Source: Thermodesulfobacteriota bacterium
GTDB taxonomy: Bacteria > Desulfobacterota > Syntrophorhabdia > Syntrophorhabdales > JANXAF01
Length of the DNA: 64,000 bases
Reading direction: 5' to 3'
Assembly: GCA_025062045.1 (NCBI GenBank)
Contig: JANXAF010000003.1
Span: 105,444-169,443 of the forward strand
In this document: positions 53,988-62,401 of the stretch, one piece after another
How positions within the stretch are numbered: position 1 is the stretch's first letter
How the letters are laid out: the number at the start of each line of letters is the position of its first letter
Made by a program: the position numbers and the translations under genes
The notes under the pieces: model-generated
The model's input: only the letters and a program-made list of their open reading frames with translations
Database searches by the model: none
Told to the model about the DNA's origin: nothing

Positions 53988-56162
53988 TTATCCTCGTAAA
54001 GGCTTCAAGGACCGGATTCTGTCAACAAAAGTATTTATGAAACCCTGAATTCTTTGAGCTTCGAGATCTATATCTGTCACTATCTCCAACCTTTCCTTTT
54101 CATATCCAAAAGCCTCAAGAACTTTCCTCAACATGTGTATACGTTTTTTTGCCTCCTCGTTACCGTCTTGAAAGTGACATTCGCCATCTGCGCAGCCAAA
54201 AAGTAAAACGCCGTCACTACCTGACTGGAACGCAAGTAGAATGTCTGTAGCCTCCACCTTACCTATACATAGAACCGGGATAAAGGCCTTTACATTTTTG
54301 ATTTCCATTCTATCCGCTGCCGGACCCCATCCGAATTTGCATGCAAAACAGACGATCCCAGTACCTTTTTCTAACTTTAGAGCCTGCTCCACTGGATCTG
54401 GAACTATCTGCCTTGCCCCCGATGGACATGCGGCCACGCACATTCCGCAAGCTTTACAGAGTAAGGGATCGGTATATGAAATCTTTTTAAATCCAACCTC
54501 CCTCCCTTCGAATACTACCGGAACCTCCCTAAGCTGTGCAGTATGATAGTTGCAAGCCGTAACGCATATGCTACATCCGCTACAGAGATCTTCATCTACC
54601 TTTACCGTCGGTAATTCATCCTGCAGATTGACAGCCACACATGCTTTACAAGAGATACACGGTCCGCATTCGAGACACCTTCTAGCCTCTCTTATTGCTT
54701 CCTCAAGTGTGAAACCGATTTCAAACTCGTTAAAGTTCATTCTTTCTTCAATTCTTCTCCACTTTGGCTTTGGTTCAGGCTTAAATATGCGCCTATTGGG
54801 AGTTTTACTGGCCTCGTAAATTACCACCCATTTTGCAAGACTTACTCCTCTTAAGTACCTGTCTATGAAATCGGCCGCCTCACGACCTTCTGCCATGGCA
54901 TCAACCATAAAGCCTATTCTCCTTACATCACCGCCAACGAAAACGTTTTTCTTCCTCAAACTCTGTCTCGTGATTGGATTTACAGAGAGTCTCCCTAGTT
55001 CGTCGAAAAGCCCTGCCTTGAGAAGCAAAGATCGGTCCGGCATCTGTCCTATCGAAATAAGGAGGACATCACCTTCAATTTCGATTATGTCATTCATATC
55101 GAATTTAGGATTGAACCCCTTTTCATCAAAAACAGAAACGCATCTTGGACACTCGATCTTTTTAAACTTGCCGTTTTCTCCGATTACAGATTTTACCCCT
55201 CTGGAATAAACTATCCTCACTCCCTCTTGTTCAGCACCCTCTATTTCTTCTTCATCGGCCGGTATGCCATCCTTCGATTTTTTATCCCACGTTTCAAGAC
55301 AGACTATGGTAACCTCGCCACCTAGTCTTACCGCAGACCTTGCCACATCGAAAGCCACATTACCGCCACCGATAACTATGACCCTTTTTCCCTTGAAGTA
55401 GTCTGAGGGAAGGGACTCTTCAGAAAGCTTACTAAGAAAATTGATACCGTAATCGACGTTTTCGATTCCTTGCCATTCAACAGGGGTCGTCCCCAGTGTG
55501 AGCGGTCTAGGTTGTGGAGTTCCGGGAGCGATGAATATTGCTTTAAAACCCTGTGCTTCAAGTTCCTCCACAATAGATCCCTCGAACCTCACCTGTGTCT
55601 CAACCTTTATTCCGGCTATGCGGATGAGGTTGTCTATAGTTGCATCCAAAACAGTCTCTGGAAGCCTATACTTTGGAATATACCTTAGTGCTCCACCCAG
55701 CTTCTTCCTGGCTTCAAAAACAGTTACATCGTAGCCTTTCTTGCTCAATTCGTACGCACACATAAGACCTGCCGGACCCCCACCAAGAATCGCAACAGGC
55801 CCTTTATCCTTTCTTAACGATAAAGGTTTCTTTTCGTAAAGGTAGGGTATGTACCACTGAGCCAAAAATTTTTTAAGGAGCCTCCTTTTTATAGCTCCCC
55901 CTTTTAGTCTGTAATTACATTCACGCTCGCAGATTCCACAAACATAACCACAGACTGTAAAAAAAGGGTTCCTCTCGTAGAGGAAATCACCTATCTCGAT
56001 CACTCCTTGCCTTGCCTTTTCTTCGTTTTCCGGAAGAAGGGATATCATGACATTCGTTCTCTGGATAGGTTCCTTTATGGGACACCTTATCTGGCATGGG
56101 GGTAAGATCTGCTGGACTGCAGCTTCTGCTTGGGCCTGCTCATCGGTCCTCAGTCTCCACAT
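53988..56162 (-). CDS. GltD/NfnB-like flavoprotein-ferredoxin-MvhD fusion
   Basis: This 724-residue protein joins three modules. Residues 1-110 form a GltD-type Fe-S domain (C23, C27, C71, C75, C78, C82). Residues about 120-440 carry FAD (GGGPAGLMCAYEL, 127 on) and NAD(P) (GGGNVAFDVARSA, 265 on) folds. Residues 496-580 hold several cysteine clusters for [4Fe-4S] centres, including two ferredoxin-type sets (CSGCSICVTAC, CKACGMCVAACP). Residues 602-724 are an MvhD/FlpD domain (C605, C608, C632, C657, C662; CADGECHFQDGN). MvhD normally links MvhAG hydrogenase to heterodisulfide reductase HdrA. Here a GltD-like NAD(P)H flavoprotein takes that place, so H2 oxidation is probably coupled to NAD(P)+ and perhaps ferredoxin. 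GGGAGGG precedes the ATG. Confidence 0.88.
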   Translation of the reverse strand: MWRLRTDEQAQAEAAVQQILPPCQIRCPIKEPIQRTNVMISLLPENEEKARQGVIEIGDFLYERNPFFTVCGYVCGICERECNYRLKGGAIKRRLLKKFLAQWYIPYLYEKKPLSLRKDKGPVAILGGGPAGLMCAYELSKKGYDVTVFEARKKLGGALRYIPKYRLPETVLDATIDNLIRIAGIKVETQVRFEGSIVEELEAQGFKAIFIAPGTPQPRPLTLGTTPVEWQGIENVDYGINFLSKLSEESLPSDYFKGKRVIVIGGGNVAFDVARSAVRLGGEVTIVCLETWDKKSKDGIPADEEEIEGAEQEGVRIVYSRGVKSVIGENGKFKKIECPRCVSVFDEKGFNPKFDMNDIIEIEGDVLLISIGQMPDRSLLLKAGLFDELGRLSVNPITRQSLRKKNVFVGGDVRRIGFMVDAMAEGREAADFIDRYLRGVSLAKWVVIYEASKTPNRRIFKPEPKPKWRRIEERMNFNEFEIGFTLEEAIREARRCLECGPCISCKACVAVNLQDELPTVKVDEDLCSGCSICVTACNYHTAQLREVPVVFEGREVGFKKISYTDPLLCKACGMCVAACPSGARQIVPDPVEQALKLEKGTGIVCFACKFGWGPAADRMEIKNVKAFIPVLCIGKVEATDILLAFQSGSDGVLLFGCADGECHFQDGNEEAKKRIHMLRKVLEAFGYEKERLEIVTDIDLEAQRIQGFINTFVDRIRSLKPLRG

Positions 56163-56190
56163 ATTGTCCCTCCCTCTTTTTATTCGGAAG

Positions 56191-56219
56191 AGATTAAATG
56201 AAAAATTTCACAAAGTCAA
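56191..56219 (-). promoter_or_regulatory. Candidate promoter of the hydrogenase operon
   Basis: On the minus strand TTGACT (56219-56214), 17 bases, then TAATCT (56196-56191) precede the GltD-MvhD gene, with a Shine-Dalgarno sequence downstream. The -10 is weak. Confidence 0.4.
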
Positions 56220-56247
56220 GAGAAGAGAGGCATCAAAATTGAATGAA

Positions 56248-56273
56248 AACTTCCACCCAGAGGGGTGGAGGTT
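56248..56273 (-). terminator. Probable katG terminator
   Basis: Arms of 11 bases with one mismatch (56248-56258 and 56263-56273) enclose a four-base loop, starting four bases after the katG stop and followed on the minus strand by a T-rich stretch. Confidence 0.5.
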
Positions 56274-56277
56274 GAAA

Positions 56278-58458
56278 TCAAAGATAATACGTCGGACACG
56301 GATTCTTTCGGAGATCGAAGCGGTCAAGATTCATAATCTTGTGCCATACGGCAACAAAATCGTTAACGAATTTTTCCTCTCCGTCCGAGCACGCGTAAAC
56401 TTCAGCAATTGGTCTCAGCTCGGAATGGTGACCGAATATGAGATCTACCCTTGTGGCAGTCCACTTATGTGCGCCTGTCTTTCGGTCATAGCCGTAATAT
56501 AAATATCCTTTTTCGTCCTTCCTCTCCCATCTCCATCTCATATCGAGCAAATTCACGAAGAAATCGTTACTTAATGTACCTACGTTTTCCGTTAGGACAC
56601 CGTAATCGGTTTTACCGTAATTTGCTCCAAGCACCCTCATACCACCTAAAAGCACAACCATCTCCGGAACCGAAAGTGTCAAAAGATGAGCCTTGTCGAC
56701 TAAAAGATACTCTGGAGAGTAAGATGTCTTCCCAGTAAAGTAATTCCGGAATCCACAGGCTACAGGCTCAATTGCCTTGTAAAACTCAACCTCTGTCTGT
56801 TCCTGGGTTGCATCGACCCTTCCTGGCGTAAAAGGGACTTTTACTTCGATCCCTGCTCTCTTTGCCGCCTCTTTTATGGCAACACATCCGCCAAGCACTA
56901 TAAGGTCAGCCATCGAAATCTTCTTTTTTCCAGATCTAGAATTGAAATCCTCCATTATTGTTTCAAAAATGTTAAGAATCCTTTTTAGTTCTTGGGGATG
57001 GTTCACCTCCCAGCTGTTCATGGGATAAAGCCTTATGCGTCCTCCATTTGCGCCACCCCTTCTATCAGAACATCTAAATGTTGAGGCAGAGGACCAAGCA
57101 GTGTATACAAGCTCTGTTATGGTAAGCCCCTTTGCCAAAATTGCCTGAGAGAGAGCAAGCATGTCTTTTTCATCTATCAAATCGTAGTCCCTTTCTGGCA
57201 AAGGGTCCTGCCATACGAAAACTTCTTTTGGAACTTCTGGTCCCACATAGCACGAGAGCGGACCCATGTCTCTGTGGGTGAGTTTAAACCAGGCCTTTGC
57301 AAAAGCCCTCTCGAATTCATCCATATTTTCCATAAACCTTTTTGCGATCTTTGCATAGTCTGGATCGAACCTCAAAGCGAGATCACTTGTGAGCATAGTT
57401 GGCTTGTGTTTCTTTTGCGGATCGTAAGGATCGGGTATTATCTCCGGCGCATCTTTTGCAACCCACTGATACTTACCGGCAGGAGACTTGGTGAGCTCCC
57501 ATTCGTAACGAAAAAGGATGTGTAAGAAAGCGTTGCTAAATTTTGTAGGTGTGGGGGACCATATAACCTCGAATCCGCTTGTATAAGTGTCCGGCCCCAT
57601 ACCGGTCTTAAAACTACATTTCCATCCAAGACCCTGCTCTTCGTAAGGTGAACTTTCGGGGTCGGGACCTAGAAAAGTCTCAGGACATGCTCCATGAGTC
57701 TTTCCAAAAGCATGGCCACCGGCTATCAAGGCAACCGTTTCTTCGTCATTCATGCCCATCTTCGTGAATATCTCCCTTATCTGCTTTGCGGAGGCGAGAG
57801 GATCCGGATTTCCCTCCGGACCTTCCGGGTTAACATATATCAAACCCATCTCTGTTGCTGCAAAGGGCCTTTCAACTTCACCTTCCTTTACACGTTTGTC
57901 GCCTTTTAACATCTCCTCTTCTGGCCCCCAGTCAGGACTCTCATCAGGTTCGTACATGTCGACCCTTCCTCCGGAAAATCCAAAAGTCTTTACCCCCATC
58001 GATTCTAATGCTACGTTTCCGGCAAGGATTATTAAATCGGCCCAGGAAATCCTACGCCCATACTTCTGTTTGATAGGCCAAAGAAGCCGTAATGCCTTAT
58101 CTAGGTTTATGTTGTCGGGCCAATTTATCCTTGGAGGAAAACGGATCTGTCCTGTATTCGCTCCCCCCCTACCATCGAATACTCTATAGCTACCGGCACT
58201 GTGCCATGCGAGCCTGATCATAAGCCCGCCGTAATGTCCGAAATCTGCAGGCCACCACTCCTGAGAATTGCGAAGAGCTTCCTCAATGTCCTTCTTTACG
58301 GCTTGAAGATCAAGTTTTTCAAACTCGCTCACGTAGTCGAAATCAAAACCGTACGGGTTCGAACAAGGGCAATTCTGCCTAAGTATCTTCAAATTTAGCC
58401 TTTCTGGCCACCAATCTTGAATCCATCTTTTTCTTATGGTCTTCTCTTTCTCGTCCAT
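56278..58458 (-). CDS. katG: Catalase-peroxidase
   Basis: This 726-residue bifunctional heme enzyme removes hydrogen peroxide. The distal heme site [11 protein letters not shown] and GGLIRLAW-like second half are typical of the duplicated KatG fold. The proximal region [16 protein letters not shown]-type segment reads [15 protein letters not shown]. Residues of the Met-Tyr-Trp crosslink are suggested by the tryptophan in LAWHS and the tyrosine in [16 protein letters not shown] lies before the ATG and a near-consensus promoter upstream. It indicates oxidative-stress defence in an otherwise anaerobic gene set. Confidence 0.96.
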   Translation of the reverse strand: MDEKEKTIRKRWIQDWWPERLNLKILRQNCPCSNPYGFDFDYVSEFEKLDLQAVKKDIEEALRNSQEWWPADFGHYGGLMIRLAWHSAGSYRVFDGRGGANTGQIRFPPRINWPDNINLDKALRLLWPIKQKYGRRISWADLIILAGNVALESMGVKTFGFSGGRVDMYEPDESPDWGPEEEMLKGDKRVKEGEVERPFAATEMGLIYVNPEGPEGNPDPLASAKQIREIFTKMGMNDEETVALIAGGHAFGKTHGACPETFLGPDPESSPYEEQGLGWKCSFKTGMGPDTYTSGFEVIWSPTPTKFSNAFLHILFRYEWELTKSPAGKYQWVAKDAPEIIPDPYDPQKKHKPTMLTSDLALRFDPDYAKIAKRFMENMDEFERAFAKAWFKLTHRDMGPLSCYVGPEVPKEVFVWQDPLPERDYDLIDEKDMLALSQAILAKGLTITELVYTAWSSASTFRCSDRRGGANGGRIRLYPMNSWEVNHPQELKRILNIFETIMEDFNSRSGKKKISMADLIVLGGCVAIKEAAKRAGIEVKVPFTPGRVDATQEQTEVEFYKAIEPVACGFRNYFTGKTSYSPEYLLVDKAHLLTLSVPEMVVLLGGMRVLGANYGKTDYGVLTENVGTLSNDFFVNLLDMRWRWERKDEKGYLYYGYDRKTGAHKWTATRVDLIFGHHSELRPIAEVYACSDGEEKFVNDFVAVWHKIMNLDRFDLRKNPCPTYYL

Positions 58459-58486
58459 GGTAAACTCCTTTTTAGAATTTTTTTAA

Positions 58487-58515
58487 TTTATATTTTGTCC
58501 AGCCCACGTTGTCAA
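58487..58515 (-). promoter_or_regulatory. Sigma-70-type promoter of katG
   Basis: On the minus strand a perfect TTGACA (58515-58510), 17 bases, then TATAAA (58492-58487) sit about 28 bases before the ATG, with a Shine-Dalgarno sequence between. No obvious PerR or OxyR palindrome overlaps it. Confidence 0.7.
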
Positions 58516-58556
58516 TCTTTTTTTTGAAAAAACTTTCAACCTTCAGATAGGTGTTG

Positions 58557-58562
58557 TAAAAT
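58557..58562 (+). promoter_or_regulatory. Candidate -10 box of pyk
   Basis: TAAAAT ends ten bases before ATG 58573. The -35 region is weak. No Shine-Dalgarno sequence precedes the ATG, so a leader of about four bases is predicted. Confidence 0.3.
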
Positions 58563-58572
58563 TTTGCAAATT

Positions 58573-60027
58573 ATGAGAAGGACCAAAATCATAGCGACCT
58601 TAGGACCCTCATCGGAAGACCCGGAGAAGATAAAAGAGCTCATAGAGACAGGCGTTAATGTCTTTAGACTGAATTTTTCCCACGGAGATCAAAATTATCA
58701 CAGGATCCTCTTTCAACGGGTAAGGTCGGTCGCCCAAACATTGAAGCTTCCAGTTGGGATACTACAGGACCTATCGGGCCCAAAGATAAGGGTATGTGAG
58801 GTGAAAAGACCATTTATGGTTCATAAGGGTGAGACTGTGGAGATAATAAAAAAGGAAGTAATTGGGGAAAAGAGAGACGGGATAGCGATAATTAGCATTG
58901 ACAGACCTCAAATCCTAGAAGACCTAAAAGAAGGGGATACTGTCTGTCTCGCAGATGGTCAGATAAAGCTTACGGTGATTTCTAATCTTTTTGACCGGGT
59001 CCTCACACAGGTCGTTCAAGGAGGTACGATTTCATCTAGAAAGGGCGTTAACTTTCCAGGTGTGAGACTATCGATTCCGGCATTTACAGAAAAGGACAGA
59101 GATGACCTTATATTTGGATTGAGAATGGGAGTCGATTTCGTTGCTCTCTCATTTGTTAATAACAAAAACGACGTCATGGAGTGTAGGAAGGTGATCGAAG
59201 AGTTTGGCTCGGGTCAGCCGATTTTTTCAAAAATTGAGACAGAAAACGCATTAAAAGAGATAGACAGTATACTTGAGGTTTCCGATGGGATACTGATAGC
59301 GAGAGGTGACCTTGGAGTCGAGATCCCATTAGAGAGAGTACCTATCGAACAGAAAAGACTGGTGGAAAAAGCGAGAGCAAAGAACAAAATTGTGGTGGTC
59401 GCAACGCAGATGCTAAACTCGATGGTCCATTCCAGTGCCCCAACAAGGGCCGATATATCGGACATAGCCAACGCAGTATTGGATGGTGCCGATGCTCTTA
59501 TGCTTTCGGACGAGACAGCAGTTGGTGAATTTCCTACTGAATCAGTTCGTATGATGGCGAAAACGATAAAGGAGGCTGAAAAAGTTTATCCTTACTTTCA
59601 ACAGATATTTGACGAAGAATCCCCAGATTATGCCATAGCGAAAAGTAGCTGCATATTGGCCAAAGAGATCAAAGCATCTGCAATTGTAGTCTTCACAAAG
59701 AGTGGAAGCTCAGCTTTCAGGGTTGCCAAGTTTAGACCAAGAACGCCAATCGTTGCAAATGTACATGACCCGGAAATCCTAAATAGGCTCACGGTTATTT
59801 GGGGTGTAAAACCGTACATGGTTCTATCTGGTATAGATGATCCTTCGCGAATGGTAGAAGAATTTTTGTCCCAAGCGCATAAAGACAGTTTTATTAAAGG
59901 CGAAGAAACTATCGTTCTTACTATGGGTTATCCAGTAGGAAAGGTCGGTTCAACCAGTCTTATCCGAGTCCTTAGGCCAGACCAGATAAGAGAGACTCTG
60001 CAACGTAAAATCGAGTTTTCCGCTTAA
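58573..60027 (+). CDS. pyk: Pyruvate kinase
   Basis: This enzyme converts phosphoenolpyruvate and ADP to pyruvate and ATP. Signatures include MRRTKIIATLGPSSEDP, NVFRLNFSHGD, LQDLSGPKIR, the catalytic lysine region IFSKIETENAL, and ARGDLGVEIPLE. The C-terminal allosteric domain (ASAIVVFTKSGSSAFRVAKF) is present. ATG 58573 (484 residues) is preferred over the TTG at 58564. The last 78 bases overlap the convergent uracil-DNA glycosylase gene. Confidence 0.95.
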   Translation: MRRTKIIATLGPSSEDPEKIKELIETGVNVFRLNFSHGDQNYHRILFQRVRSVAQTLKLPVGILQDLSGPKIRVCEVKRPFMVHKGETVEIIKKEVIGEKRDGIAIISIDRPQILEDLKEGDTVCLADGQIKLTVISNLFDRVLTQVVQGGTISSRKGVNFPGVRLSIPAFTEKDRDDLIFGLRMGVDFVALSFVNNKNDVMECRKVIEEFGSGQPIFSKIETENALKEIDSILEVSDGILIARGDLGVEIPLERVPIEQKRLVEKARAKNKIVVVATQMLNSMVHSSAPTRADISDIANAVLDGADALMLSDETAVGEFPTESVRMMAKTIKEAEKVYPYFQQIFDEESPDYAIAKSSCILAKEIKASAIVVFTKSGSSAFRVAKFRPRTPIVANVHDPEILNRLTVIWGVKPYMVLSGIDDPSRMVEEFLSQAHKDSFIKGEETIVLTMGYPVGKVGSTSLIRVLRPDQIRETLQRKIEFSA

Positions 60028-60645
60028 AAGCAGAGCTTTTGCCCTTTTTATGTCTTCCTTAACCTCTTCGATTTTGTCCGGGTTTCTTAAAAGGAACGAA
60101 GGATGGTATGTGGGGATAACCTTTATCCCACAAAAATCTCTTAGCTCCCCCCTAACTTTGGTTATCCTTTCTTCGCAATCGAATATGGTGTTATAAGCGT
60201 ACCTTCCGAGGGTAACCAGTACTTTAGGCCTTACGAAAGCTATTTGGAGGAACAGATACTCCCTACACTGTTCTATCTCATCTTTTTCCGGGTCCCTATT
60301 ATCCGGAGGCCTGCACTTTAGGACGTTACATATGTACACTTCCGACCTTCTCAGCCCAACATCCTCGATGAGTTGAGTAAGAAGCCTTCCTGCCTTACCG
60401 ACAAATGGTCTTCCTTCTCTGTCCTCTTCTTCGCCAGGAGCCTCCCCTACAAACATTAGCTCCGCGTTCCAGTTTCCCTCTCCGAAAACGACGTGCGTAC
60501 GGGTTAAAGAGAGACGACATCTTTTACAGTCATGCACTCTCTTGGAAAGACTGAGCAGATCTATGCCTTCTTCAAGGAAGACTTTTTTTATTCCCATCGT
60601 TTCTAAAGACGAAAGAAAACGGAGAGCTTCAGGAAAGGTATTCAT
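59950..60645 (-). CDS. Family 4 uracil-DNA glycosylase (Fe-S type)
   Basis: This 231-residue enzyme removes uracil from DNA after cytosine deamination. Motif 1 is [18 protein letters not shown] and motif 2 is [10 protein letters not shown]. Fe-S cysteines are C40 and C43 (VHDCKRC), C111 and C127. Family 4 is common in thermophiles, where deamination is fast, and complements the dUTPase at the other end of the window. The last 26 residues, which overlap pyk, extend beyond the usual domain end. The start overlaps gatA by 17 bases. Confidence 0.9.
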   Translation of the reverse strand: MNTFPEALRFLSSLETMGIKKVFLEEGIDLLSLSKRVHDCKRCRLSLTRTHVVFGEGNWNAELMFVGEAPGEEEDREGRPFVGKAGRLLTQLIEDVGLRRSEVYICNVLKCRPPDNRDPEKDEIEQCREYLFLQIAFVRPKVLVTLGRYAYNTIFDCEERITKVRGELRDFCGIKVIPTYHPSFLLRNPDKIEEVKEDIKRAKALLLSGKLDFTLQSLSYLVWPKDSDKTG

Positions 60646-62092
60646 CGGGAATAGTTTTAACCTTCATTTCTTTTTCAAGGACATAGGCGACCTTGAGCAA
60701 AGTTTCTTCCTCCAGAGGACGGCCAATAAGCTGAAGTCCAATGGGAAGATTTTCCGAATCGAAACCGCATGGCAAAGACATAGCTGGAAGCCCTGCCAGA
60801 TTAGCAGGGATTGTAAAGATGTCAGAAAGATACATCTTTAAGGGGTCATGTATCTTTTCTCCTAATTTGAAGGCGGTTGTAGGAGAAGTGGGGGTCACAA
60901 TCACATCACAGACTCTAAATGCATCTTGAAAATCTCTGCGTATAAGTGTTCTTACCTTCGATGCCTTTTTATAGTAAGCATCATAATAACCGGTGGACAG
61001 AACATAAGTTCCAAGGATTATCCTTCTTTTCACTTCCTTCCCAAAACCCTTAAGCCTAGTCTTTTTGTACATCTCCACTATGTCTTTTCCTTCAATCCTT
61101 AACCCGTACTTAACACCGTCATACCTTGCAAGATTGGAAGAGGCTTCAGCTGTGCAAATTATGTAATAGGTGGCGAGCGCATATTTTGTATGGGGAAGGC
61201 TTATCTCATCGACTTTTGCGCCTAAGTCATAAAGTAGCTTTATAGCATTGGTAGTAGCCTCCTTCACATCCCGATCTATCCCCTCTGTGAAATACTCCTT
61301 TGGAATTCCTATCCTCAACCCCTTTATATCTTGTCCAAGGAAGGAAAAATAGTCGGGTGGGGAAAACGGAAGGGATGTGGAATCGTAGGGGTCATAGCCG
61401 GCGATTATTTCGAGAAGAATAGCAAGATCAGTGACATTTCTCGCCATAGGACCTATCTGGTCTAAGGAGGATGCAAACGCAATAAGACCGTATCTCGATA
61501 CTGCTCCGTACGTGGGTTTGAGGCCAAAAATTCCACAAAATGAGGCAGGCTGCCTTATAGAACCTCCTGTATCAGTACCTAAAGAAGCGACACATAGCCC
61601 CGTTGCCACAGCGGCAGAGGAACCGCCGCTTGAACCCCCAGGAGTCCTATCCTTTTTCCATGGATTTCTAGTAATTTGAAACGCGGAATTCTCAGTAGAA
61701 GACCCCATCGCAAATTCATCCATGTTGAGTTTTCCGAGAAGAACACAGCCTTCCTCCTTAAGCCTCTTTATCACCGTTGCATCATAGGGTGGGATGAATC
61801 CTTTAAGGATCTTAGAAGCGCAGGTAGTTTCGATCCCTTTTGTGCAGATGATGTCCTTTACCGCTAAAGGAATCCCTAAGATCTTTCCATCTTCCCCTTT
61901 TTTTATCCTTCTGTCCGCCTCCTCGGCCATGGCTATAGCCGTGCCTTCTGTAATTTCGATGTACGAACCTATCTCGCCGTCGTATTTCGCTATTCTTTCT
62001 AGAAAGAAACGGGTTAGTTCTGAGGAAGTGAATTCCTTCTTTTTCAATCGTTCCCTTATTTCTTTTATCGTCATCCCTAAAATTTCATTCAC
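60629..62092 (-). CDS. gatA: Aspartyl/glutamyl-tRNA amidotransferase subunit A
   Basis: This amidase subunit of GatCAB releases ammonia from glutamine or asparagine to amidate Glu-tRNA(Gln) or Asp-tRNA(Asn). The catalytic triad is K79 (LAVKDIICT), S154 (PGGSSGGSS) and S178 ([11 protein letters not shown]), the same positions recalled for Staphylococcus GatA. It has 487 residues. It follows gatC by six bases. gatB is not in the window, so the complex is encoded at two loci. Confidence 0.97.
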   Translation of the reverse strand: MNEILGMTIKEIRERLKKKEFTSSELTRFFLERIAKYDGEIGSYIEITEGTAIAMAEEADRRIKKGEDGKILGIPLAVKDIICTKGIETTCASKILKGFIPPYDATVIKRLKEEGCVLLGKLNMDEFAMGSSTENSAFQITRNPWKKDRTPGGSSGGSSAAVATGLCVASLGTDTGGSIRQPASFCGIFGLKPTYGAVSRYGLIAFASSLDQIGPMARNVTDLAILLEIIAGYDPYDSTSLPFSPPDYFSFLGQDIKGLRIGIPKEYFTEGIDRDVKEATTNAIKLLYDLGAKVDEISLPHTKYALATYYIICTAEASSNLARYDGVKYGLRIEGKDIVEMYKKTRLKGFGKEVKRRIILGTYVLSTGYYDAYYKKASKVRTLIRRDFQDAFRVCDVIVTPTSPTTAFKLGEKIHDPLKMYLSDIFTIPANLAGLPAMSLPCGFDSENLPIGLQLIGRPLEEETLLKVAYVLEKEMKVKTIPDEYLS

Positions 62093-62098
62093 TTTAGG

Positions 62099-62401
62099 CT
62101 AGGCCTCCGTTTCTATCACTGGGGGAACTTTAAAGAAGGGTCCCATCCTCTGAGGAGCGTTCATCATAGTTTCTTCCTGGGCCAGAGAAGGTCCTCTTTG
62201 ATCTTCCCTCAGCGAAAGTTTTAATTCGATTGCGTGGGATGTGGGTTCTATGCCGTCAGTGTTGAGCTCATTTAATTGATCCATGTACTTTAAAATTGTG
62301 TCGAGCTGGTAGGTGAACTCGCTTATCTCTTCCTTTGTGAGTTCTATCCGGCTTAGATGGGCAAGGTATTTCACCGTTTCTTCATTTATCTTCGTCTTCA
62401 T
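62099..62401 (-). CDS. gatC: Aspartyl/glutamyl-tRNA amidotransferase subunit C
   Basis: This 100-residue stabilising subunit wraps around GatA. Typical segments are EETVKYLAHLSRIELTKEEI, FTYQLDTILKYMDQLNELNT and the tail LREDQRGPSL. The ATG overlaps the valS stop by four bases (ATGA), so valS, gatC, gatA and the glycosylase gene form one transcription unit. Confidence 0.94.
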   Translation of the reverse strand: MKTKINEETVKYLAHLSRIELTKEEISEFTYQLDTILKYMDQLNELNTDGIEPTSHAIELKLSLREDQRGPSLAQEETMMNAPQRMGPFFKVPPVIETEA

